The notes under the pieces were generated by a model that made no database searches, had not been told where the DNA came from, and saw only the letters and a program-made list of their open reading frames with translations. From the NCBI GenBank assembly GCA_900551665.1, contig URWW01000009.1, forward strand, positions 1-51,950: a stretch of 51,950 nucleotides of DNA, in the 5' to 3' direction. The DNA comes from an uncultured Collinsella sp. Its GTDB lineage: Bacteria; Actinomycetota; Coriobacteriia; Coriobacteriales; Coriobacteriaceae. Position 1 is the first letter of the stretch; every line of letters begins with the position of its first letter. The position numbers and the translations under genes were made by a program. Below are positions 32,051 through 40,454 of the stretch, piece by piece.

Positions 32051-33310
32051 ATGTCAGAAGATTTCTATCCCTTTGTGGATTCCGGGGACCCGGCTCCCGA
32101 CAACACGCACCTCGTTGGGGGATCCGCGGCCGCGGCTGCGGCCGATGCGGTGGAAAACGCGCCCAACCAGGTCTCCTACACCATCCGCATATCCGTGTAC
32201 GACGACATGTTGTCCACCCCGCGCGTGATCGTGGTCGAGCAAAGCGACGTGAGAACCTACCTCGAGGACGTTACCAACACGGTCTACCGCACCATGAAAG
32301 AGCAGGGTGGAAAACTTTCACTCATGATCATTCGAGAGCTCGTGGAGAACTTCATCCACGCACAGTTCTCAGAACCCGTCATCTCCATCCTGGATAACGG
32401 CAACACCATCCGCTTTGCCGATCAGGGACCGGGCATCGGAGATAAAGAGCGCGCATTCGAGTTCGGCGTCACAAGCGCCGACCGAGAGAAGAAGCGCTAT
32501 ATCCGAGGCACGGGCGCGGGCCTGCCCATGGTCCAGCAGTATGTTGAAAACGCCGGCGGCGCGATAGCCGTGGAGGACAACCTGGGCGCCGGGACAGTCG
32601 TGACCGTAAGCGTCGACCCCAAACGCGCAGCCGAACTCGAGCACGCTGTTTCACGTGGAGCAGCCGTACGCAGCGGCTGCGCGCACGAGGCGGAGCCCAC
32701 AGCGGCGGGCATGCAAAGCCCAACGGATCCCTGGGGCGCGGGGGCGTATCAGGCTGGAACCTACCCGGCTCAAACCGGATATCCGCAACAACCCTACGGA
32801 GCCGGGGCGTACCCCGGACAGATGCCCTACGGCATGATGCCCGCACATATGCAGGGCGTCGGTCAGACCCAGGCCGCCGGTTTTCCCGACCCCGTGCCGG
32901 GTTACGGCCAGATGCCCGGCGCGCCCGGCACATTCCCGCAGCAGGCCGCCTACTACCCCGGATACCAGCAGGGATATCCCATGCAGGGGTTTCAACAGCA
33001 CCAGGGTTACCCCCAACCCGGGTTCCCGCAGGCAGGCGCGCCCGGCCAGGGATACGCACAGGGCGCACCCGCGGCCGTGCAACAAGGTCCGTACGTAAGT
33101 GAGCGAGGCGCGGCGGCGCTGCTGTTCATCTACCAGAACGGCAAGGGCGGCCCGACCGACCTCACGCGGGCTCTCGGACGATCGGACGCCACGTGGTCGC
33201 GCGAGCTCGATGCGCTGGCGAGCACGGGCCTCGTACACAAGCCCCGCCAGAAGTACGTGCTCACCGACATGGGCAAGGCCTGGGTCGAGCAGAGCGCGGG
33301 GGCGCAGTAG
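32051..33310 (+). CDS. GHKL ATPase with Gly/Pro/Tyr-rich linker and winged-helix tail
   Basis: A 419-residue protein placed 63 bp ahead of dnaA. Residues ~41-190 form a histidine-kinase-like ATPase domain: N box ELVENFIHAQ (96-105), DQGPGIG (124-130) and GTGAGLPMV (153-161), nearest in style to anti-sigma kinases such as SpoIIAB/RsbW. Residues ~200-345 are a low-complexity linker with repeated Tyr-Pro-Gln/Gly-Ala-Tyr units. The last ~70 residues look like a MarR-type winged helix (GPTDLTRALGRSDATWSRELDALASTGLV). No phospho-acceptor His domain or membrane segment is seen. Function is unknown; a role in controlling dnaA expression or initiation is inference from position. Confidence 0.82.
   Translation: MSEDFYPFVDSGDPAPDNTHLVGGSAAAAAADAVENAPNQVSYTIRISVYDDMLSTPRVIVVEQSDVRTYLEDVTNTVYRTMKEQGGKLSLMIIRELVENFIHAQFSEPVISILDNGNTIRFADQGPGIGDKERAFEFGVTSADREKKRYIRGTGAGLPMVQQYVENAGGAIAVEDNLGAGTVVTVSVDPKRAAELEHAVSRGAAVRSGCAHEAEPTAAGMQSPTDPWGAGAYQAGTYPAQTGYPQQPYGAGAYPGQMPYGMMPAHMQGVGQTQAAGFPDPVPGYGQMPGAPGTFPQQAAYYPGYQQGYPMQGFQQHQGYPQPGFPQAGAPGQGYAQGAPAAVQQGPYVSERGAAALLFIYQNGKGGPTDLTRALGRSDATWSRELDALASTGLVHKPRQKYVLTDMGKAWVEQSAGAQ
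32647..32662. promoter_or_regulatory. Degenerate parS-like site inside the ATPase gene
   Basis: TGTTTCACGTGGAGCA matches the consensus at 14 of 16 positions, with a perfect left half. It is within coding sequence, so it could be chance, but it lies close to oriC. Confidence 0.4.
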
Positions 33311-33373
33311 CGCCAAACGCACACCGCAGGATTCAACCGCGAGCAACCGCGACACGAGAAGGAATCGTGAGAC

Positions 33374-35110
33374 ATGGATAACGAAGCGCGCATCCTCTTG
33401 GACGACGTCATAGCGTTTTGCCGCCGCGATGGCCGCGAGACGCGCCTCATCAACATGCTCGAGCAGTGCGGGGCAACGGGATTTGACGACGAGTCCCTGA
33501 CCATACAGGTCCCCAGCAGATTTGCCTATAACTACCTCGTCAAACAGCGTGAGCTGATCGAGCGCTATCTCGAGGAGATCTCGTTCATGCCCATGGTCCT
33601 CAACGTAGTGGTAGCCGAGGGCGGAGCATCGAGTGAGACGCGGGCGCCCGCGGCGGTGGCCGCACCGATGGCTCCGGCGGGCGAGGGCCTGCCGCAGAGG
33701 GCCGCCGAGGTGCCGACGAGCTTTGCCGAGGCTCCCGCAAGCCCGATTACGCCGGCGGAACCCGTCACAGCCAGCGAGCCCCCGGTCACTGCCCCCGCCA
33801 AGCCCGAGCCCGCCTCCAAGTCCGGCGTCACGGTGCGCAACACCGTCTCGCCCGAAGCGTTCCGCAAGATGATGGACGAGATGCGCAGCCAGGACCCCAC
33901 CGGCAAGCGCCAAAACGTCACCGCGCCGCAACAGGCTGCGGCGACCCACGCCCCCGTGGCGGCAGCGCCCGCCGCAACCCCAGAACCCGACGCCGCTGCC
34001 TTGGATATCAACGCCAAGTACACGTTCGCGAGCTTTGTCGCGGGCGACGAAAACCGCCACGCCTTCAACAGCGCCATGCGTTTCGCCGCCTACGCCGAGG
34101 AGCCGCAGCAGTGCCCGAGCCTATTCATCTACGGCAACTCAGGCCTGGGCAAGACGCACCTGCTCTTCGCCATCCGAAACTACCTGGCCAAAGAAAAGCC
34201 CTACATCCGCGTGAAATACGCGAATTCTCAGGCCTACCTCGACGATTACATGAACGAGCTCGGCGCCCAGCGTGGCCCCGGCAACCTCATCATGCGCGAA
34301 TACCGCGATGCGGACATCCTCATCATCGACGACGTCCAAAACATCGTGGGCAAGCAGGCATCCGTCGAGTTCTTCTTCCAGCTCGTGGACAGCTTCATCC
34401 GCGAAGGCAAGAAAATCGCCCTGGCATCCGACCGCGCGCCCAAGGACCTTGCCATGGACGAGCGTCTCACCAGCCGCTTCAGCAGCGGTATGCTCTGCCT
34501 GGTGTCCGAGCCGGGCTTTGAGATGAAGTACGTCATCCTCAAGCGCTACTACGAGAGCATCATCCAGCAGGACGAGGACCTCACCTCCATGAACGTGGAC
34601 ACATCGCTGCTCCAGGCCCTGCCTTCCTCCGAGGGCAAGCTCACCGACGAGCACCTGCGCCACATGGCCGAGATCTCGGGCAACAACATCCGCTCGCTGG
34701 AGAGCTTCTGCGAGCGCTGCGCCAACCTCTCCTCGGAGCGCGAGGCCGCAGGTGCCGAGCTCACCGCGGAGGACATCGACCGCGTGGCCAAGATCTACTT
34801 CAACACCGCGCACAAGATCATTCACGTCGACACGGTTCAGCGCGTGGTGGAGGAGTTCTACCACGTGAGCCATGAGGAACTCGTGGGCAAGCGCCGCACG
34901 GCCAACATCGCCTTTGCGCGCCACGTGGCGGTCTACCTCGCCAACAACCTCTGCGAGATGACCACCCCGGCCATCGGCGCCGAATTCGGTGGGCGAGACC
35001 ACTCCACGGTCCTCAACTCCCTCAAGGTGGTCGAGAACAAGATGCGCGAGGACCGCCGCATCGTGGAGGACATCCAGAACCTCAAGAACACCATCCTTTT
35101 GAAGTCGTGA
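33374..35110 (+). CDS. dnaA: Chromosomal replication initiator DnaA
   Basis: AAA+ ATPase that binds DnaA boxes, melts the origin and loads the helicase. The 578-residue product has domain I (residues 1-80), an unusually long Ala/Pro-rich domain II (~80-220), then the AAA+ core with Walker A GNSGLGKTH (~253), Walker B ILIIDDVQ (~315) and sensor motifs, and domain IV with the signature EFGGRDHSTVLNSL (~535). GAAGGAATCG precedes the ATG. Overall it is longer than the common 440-500 residues mainly because of the linker. Confidence 0.97.
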   Translation: MDNEARILLDDVIAFCRRDGRETRLINMLEQCGATGFDDESLTIQVPSRFAYNYLVKQRELIERYLEEISFMPMVLNVVVAEGGASSETRAPAAVAAPMAPAGEGLPQRAAEVPTSFAEAPASPITPAEPVTASEPPVTAPAKPEPASKSGVTVRNTVSPEAFRKMMDEMRSQDPTGKRQNVTAPQQAAATHAPVAAAPAATPEPDAAALDINAKYTFASFVAGDENRHAFNSAMRFAAYAEEPQQCPSLFIYGNSGLGKTHLLFAIRNYLAKEKPYIRVKYANSQAYLDDYMNELGAQRGPGNLIMREYRDADILIIDDVQNIVGKQASVEFFFQLVDSFIREGKKIALASDRAPKDLAMDERLTSRFSSGMLCLVSEPGFEMKYVILKRYYESIIQQDEDLTSMNVDTSLLQALPSSEGKLTDEHLRHMAEISGNNIRSLESFCERCANLSSEREAAGAELTAEDIDRVAKIYFNTAHKIIHVDTVQRVVEEFYHVSHEELVGKRRTANIAFARHVAVYLANNLCEMTTPAIGAEFGGRDHSTVLNSLKVVENKMREDRRIVEDIQNLKNTILLKS

Positions 35111-35126
35111 AAACATGGGTGAAGCC

Positions 35127-35314
35127 TGTGGAAAACCTGGGTGGAAAACTCGTCAATCGGTGGAGGGAAAATACGTGGATATCTCACGGGGGAAAACAAG
35201 CGCGTTGTCTACAATGGATTGTTGAAAGAAAAACGCCCCTACATCTGGGCAAATGAGAGTAGTCCACACCGTCCACTGCGTTATTACTGTTATTACCTAT
35301 ATATATTTAAGAGA
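35127..35314. other. oriC: Probable oriC between dnaA and dnaN
   Basis: The 218-bp spacer holds several DnaA-box-like 9-mers: TTTTCCACA (minus, 35127), TTTTCCACC (minus, 35140), ATATCCACG (minus, 35174), CTTTCAACA (minus, 35220) and TAGTCCACA (35260). They are followed by an A/T-only-rich run (TTATTACTGTTATTACCTAT and on, 35281-35310) that could be the unwinding element. The layout is like other actinobacterial origins. Confidence 0.7.
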
Positions 35315-35328
35315 GGAATAATAAAGAG

Positions 35329-36432
35329 ATGAAGTTCACGGTCAGCCAGTCGGCCCTTTCCGATGCCATCGCCGTCGTGATGAAGGGCATCGCTCCCTCA
35401 TCTACGCTCCCCATCCTCTCCGGCGTGCTTGTGCGCGCGGCCGACGGGGTCCTTGAGTTCCAGACGTCCAACTACACCATCTCGATTCGCCATCGCATCG
35501 CTGCACGCGTGGACGAGGAGGGTCAGGTCGTCATTCCTTGCAAGATGCTCTCCAACATCGTCAAGACCCTTCCCGACGCACCGGTTTCCTTCGAGCTGGC
35601 CGAGCGCCAGGTGACCATCACCTGCGAGCGTTCCACCTTCCGCCTGAACACGCTGGACGCCGGCGACTTCCCCGAGTTCCCCACGTTCGCCCTCGAGCGC
35701 TCGGTCGAGCTCCCTGCCAACATCCTGACCGAGATGGTCGGCCGTGTCTGGCGCGTCACCTCGACGGACAAGAACCGCCCGGTCCTCAACGGCGTGTACA
35801 TGACCGTCGAGAACAACACGATCCGCCTCGTCGCGACCGACTCCTACCGTCTGGCTGTGTGCGACACCCAGGTCGAGACCTCCTCACTGGAGGGCAGCTT
35901 CGAGCTGAACGTACCTGCCGATGCGTTCAACGACGCGCTCGCCATCACCGGCGGTCAGGGCTCCATTTTGATTGGATCCACGGATACGCAGGTCGTGTTC
36001 GTGGCCGGCAACACCACCTACGTCGCCCGCCGTATCGAGGGCATGTACCCTAACTACAAGGCGCTCCTGCCCGCGTCCTGTGCCACCACGGTCAAGATCG
36101 ACGTGGCTGCCCTGACCTCCGCGCTCAAGCGCGTTTCCACGGTTGCTCAGGCCAACTCCGCCGTTAAGTTCGACATTTCCGTCGAGACCGGCCAGATGAT
36201 GCTCTCCGCCATCTCCAACGACCAGGATGCCGCAACGGCCACGGTCGAGGTCGAGGCCGAGGGTGCCAGCGGCGTTATCGCGTTCAACTATCACTACATC
36301 TTCGGTTGCCTGAACGTGCTCTCCCGTGAGAAGGAGATCACGCTCGAGCTGCAGAGCTACAACCAGGCGGGCGTGTTCAAGTCCTACGACAAGATCAACT
36401 ACCTCTACCTGGTCATGCCGGTCCGCATCTAG
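35329..36432 (+). CDS. dnaN: DNA polymerase III sliding clamp (beta subunit)
   Basis: Ring-shaped clamp that tethers polymerase III to DNA. The 367-residue product starts MKFTVSQSALSDAIAVVMKGI and has the three-domain pattern of the family (PILSGVLVRA; NRPVLNGVYMTVENNTIRLVATDSYRLA; FNYHYIFGCLNVL) with the usual end Y-L-V-M-P-V-R-I. GAGAGGAATAA gives the ribosome site for the ATG at 35329. It follows dnaA across the proposed origin and is followed by recF after 12 nt. Confidence 0.97.
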   Translation: MKFTVSQSALSDAIAVVMKGIAPSSTLPILSGVLVRAADGVLEFQTSNYTISIRHRIAARVDEEGQVVIPCKMLSNIVKTLPDAPVSFELAERQVTITCERSTFRLNTLDAGDFPEFPTFALERSVELPANILTEMVGRVWRVTSTDKNRPVLNGVYMTVENNTIRLVATDSYRLAVCDTQVETSSLEGSFELNVPADAFNDALAITGGQGSILIGSTDTQVVFVAGNTTYVARRIEGMYPNYKALLPASCATTVKIDVAALTSALKRVSTVAQANSAVKFDISVETGQMMLSAISNDQDAATATVEVEAEGASGVIAFNYHYIFGCLNVLSREKEITLELQSYNQAGVFKSYDKINYLYLVMPVRI

Positions 36433-36444
36433 TCCCCACCGCCC

Positions 36445-37527
36445 ATGTCCATCGCCGCGACGGAGCTTTCCGTTCTCCATTACCGCAGCTTCGATGACTG
36501 CAAGATCGAGCTGGACCCGGGCATCACGGTGCTCGTGGGTCGCAATGCTGTGGGGAAGACCAACCTCGTCGAGGCGTTGCAGCTGCTTACGGCCGGAGCC
36601 TCGTTCAGGAAGCCCACGGCCTCCGAACTGCTGCGCGAGGGCGAGGGCTCGGGCCGGATCCGCCTGATGCTCGAGGGGGAGGGGCGCCTTATCGAGATGG
36701 GGCTCGATTTTTCCGAGGGCAAACGCTCGTTTACGCGAAACGGGAAGAAGGCCCGCGCCGCGGGCATCCGCGGCGTGCTGCCGAGCGTGCTGTTCTGCCC
36801 CGATCACCTCGACATGGTCAAGCGGTCCGCATCGCGACGCCGCGAGGCGCTCGATTCTTTTGGCGTACAGCTGAACGAGAACTACGCCAAGTTGTTGGCC
36901 GCTTACGAGCGTACGGTCGAGCAGCGCAACAACCTGCTCCGCGACGGCTACGCCCCCGGTTTGCTCGAGGTGTGGGACGAGTCGCTCGCCACGACCGGCG
37001 CTCAGCTGCTGCTTCATCGCACGGCCCTGCTCGAGCGCATCCGCGAGCATTTCATCGAGGTTTATCGCGCCATCGCCCCGCACGAGGAGCCCGACGTTCG
37101 TTATGTGCCGAGCTTTGGGGCGCTGGCCGACGGCCGCGAGGCGATCGCGGGTCAGTTCTTGGACGCGCTTGCTCAGCGTCGTGAGGATGAGCTCCGCCGC
37201 GGCTGCACGCTCGTGGGACCGCACCGCGACGAGGTGCTGTTCACCATCGATGGCCGCTCCGCCCGGGACTTTGGAAGCCAGGGGCAGCAACGATCGATCG
37301 TGCTCGCATGGAAGATCGCCGAAGTCCAGGTGACGCGCGACATCCTCGGCAGGTATCCGCTTCTGTTGCTTGACGACGTGATGAGCGAGCTCGACGCCGC
37401 GCGCCGCGACGCCATCGTGGGCTTCATTGCCGACGAGATCCAGACGGTGATCACCACCACGAACCTCGGCTATTTCGCCGATGACATGCTCGACCGCGCC
37501 CGCGTGATCCGCATCGGCGATGTGTAA
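36445..37527 (+). CDS. recF: DNA replication and repair protein RecF
   Basis: SMC-like ATPase that helps load RecA at gaps. The 360-residue product has Walker A GRNAVGKTNLVEAL (~30-43), the family stretch GVQLNENYAKLL, the signature-like DFGSQGQQRSIVLAWKIAE and Walker B PLLLLDDVMSELD. The ATG at 36445 lacks a clear ribosome site, suggesting coupling to dnaN (12 nt gap). The final codons and stop lie inside the first bases of a 35-bp inverted repeat arm that starts at 37519. Confidence 0.95.
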   Translation: MSIAATELSVLHYRSFDDCKIELDPGITVLVGRNAVGKTNLVEALQLLTAGASFRKPTASELLREGEGSGRIRLMLEGEGRLIEMGLDFSEGKRSFTRNGKKARAAGIRGVLPSVLFCPDHLDMVKRSASRRREALDSFGVQLNENYAKLLAAYERTVEQRNNLLRDGYAPGLLEVWDESLATTGAQLLLHRTALLERIREHFIEVYRAIAPHEEPDVRYVPSFGALADGREAIAGQFLDALAQRREDELRRGCTLVGPHRDEVLFTIDGRSARDFGSQGQQRSIVLAWKIAEVQVTRDILGRYPLLLLDDVMSELDAARRDAIVGFIADEIQTVITTTNLGYFADDMLDRARVIRIGDV

Positions 37528-37636
37528 TTGGGGACGGGTGCAAATTGCACATCGGCGCGGCGAGTCGGTCGACGGAGCTCGCCGCCAGTTGCGCTCGCCG
37601 GGATGTGCAATTTGCACCCGTCCCCAATTACACATC
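37519..37636. repeat. Long inverted-repeat element 1 (35-bp perfect arms)
   Basis: The arms at 37519-37553 and 37602-37636 are perfect reverse complements, separated by 48 bp. The left arm begins GATGTGTAATTGGGGACG and each arm contains GTGCAAATTGCAC, itself nearly palindromic. The element fills the recF-DUF721 spacer and would form a strong hairpin in the shared transcript; no T-tract follows, so it is not a normal terminator. Confidence 0.9.
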
Positions 37637-37663
37637 CACACGTGGAGGAGAAGGGAAAACGAC

Positions 37664-38044
37664 ATGGGCAAAGTGACTAAGAAGGGCCGTCTCAAGGCCA
37701 CGGCCGGCCTGGGCGAATTCATCAACTCCGAGAAGATGCGCCTGTTCGACGGTGCCACCCCCGAGCGCCAGGCACAGTTCCGCCGTGCCGAGCGCCGCCA
37801 TGTCATCTTCCAGGCGTGGAACAAGGTGTGTGCCGGCACGCGCGAGGGCAAGCACGTCACGGGCCTACACTACGTCGCCGAGCGCGATGAGCTCATCGTT
37901 TACACGGACGGCGCCTCCTGGACCCAGGAGCTCACCATGATGCGCGAAATCATCCGAGCCCGCATGGACGCGTGCGGCGGCGCCGTGGGCAATATCGTGG
38001 TCAAGACCACCCGCCCCGGCTTCGCCAAGGGTCCTCGGGAGTAG
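37664..38044 (+). CDS. DUF721 family protein, DciA-type helicase loader candidate
   Basis: A 126-residue product in the position next to recF where actinobacteria carry a DUF721 protein. The family core is visible at residues ~45-110: FQAWNKVCAGTREGKHVTGL, then ERDELIVYTDGASWTQEL and the helix MMREIIRARMD. DUF721 proteins are the DciA family, which loads or activates the replicative helicase DnaB in bacteria lacking DnaC; assignment here rests on this pattern and the context dnaN-recF-DUF721-gyrB. GGAGGAGAAGG precedes the ATG at 37664. Long inverted repeats flank it on both sides. Confidence 0.85.
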   Translation: MGKVTKKGRLKATAGLGEFINSEKMRLFDGATPERQAQFRRAERRHVIFQAWNKVCAGTREGKHVTGLHYVAERDELIVYTDGASWTQELTMMREIIRARMDACGGAVGNIVVKTTRPGFAKGPRE

Positions 38045-38051
38045 CGTGCCT

Positions 38052-38111
38052 GCGCGTGTGATGTCGAAAATGGCGCCGCTCGAAGCGCTTCATTCTCGAC
38101 ATCACACGCGC
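38052..38111. repeat. Inverted repeat with 21-bp arms after the DUF721 gene
   Basis: The arms (38052-38072, 38091-38111; GCGCGTGTGATGTCGAAAAT and its complement) match at 20 of 21 positions and enclose an 18-nt loop. It starts 8 bp past the stop. No T-tract follows. Its sequence differs from the two larger elements. Confidence 0.8.
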
Positions 38112-38121
38112 GGTCAGGGGC

Positions 38122-38246
38122 GATGTGTAATCGGGGACGGGTGCAAATTGCACATCCCGCTCCGATCGAAGCCGCCGCCCTACGCACGCATCCCCGCTGC
38201 CCGGTCCCGCCGATGTGTAATTTGCACCCGTCCCCGATTACACATC
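38122..38246. repeat. Long inverted-repeat element 2 (35-bp arms, one mismatch)
   Basis: Arms at 38122-38156 and 38212-38246 match element 1 arms with only one or two base changes (AATTGGGG becomes AATCGGGG in both arms, keeping the pairing). The 55-bp inner part does not resemble that of element 1, so only the arms are conserved. Confidence 0.9.
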
Positions 38247-38383
38247 CGAGCCAAAGTCCCCGTAAACGGGCTCTCAGGGGCTTGTAGAGGTATTCGGTAC
38301 CTCAGCTCTTGCGCATTTTTACCACGCTCCCATGCGATAAAATGTAAAGGTTAGCCATACTTCGCACTAAAAGGGAGAACCAC

Positions 38384-40408
<2,025 letters not shown>

Positions 40409-40409
40409 C

Positions 40410-40427
40410 CGTCCCCAATTACACATC
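40410..40427. repeat. Solo half-arm of the inverted-repeat family
   Basis: CGTCCCCAATTACACATC directly after the gyrB stop equals the last 18 bases of the right arm of element 1. No partner arm is present nearby, so it looks like a remnant or a single insertion. Confidence 0.8.
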
Positions 40428-40454
40428 TGTGACCACGACCGATAAGGAGAACCC

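Larger units (their letters stand above)
38045..38383. other. Spacer between the DUF721 gene and gyrB
   Basis: About 340 bp without a gene. It holds two inverted-repeat elements (38052-38111 and 38122-38246). Further right TAAAAT at 38338-38343 may be the -10 of a gyrB promoter, about 40 nt before its start, but no -35 at normal spacing is clear. Confidence 0.6.

Noticed and set aside
32651..34060. 469-codon open frame on the minus strand
   Set aside because: Antisense to the low-complexity linkers of the ATPase and DnaA.
35884..37860. 658-codon open frame on the minus strand
   Set aside because: Antisense to dnaN-recF and crosses the inverted-repeat element; composition of a chance frame.
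37519..38246. Reading the long hairpins as ordinary terminators
   Set aside because: No T-tract follows on either strand, and they sit inside an operon that should continue to gyrB.
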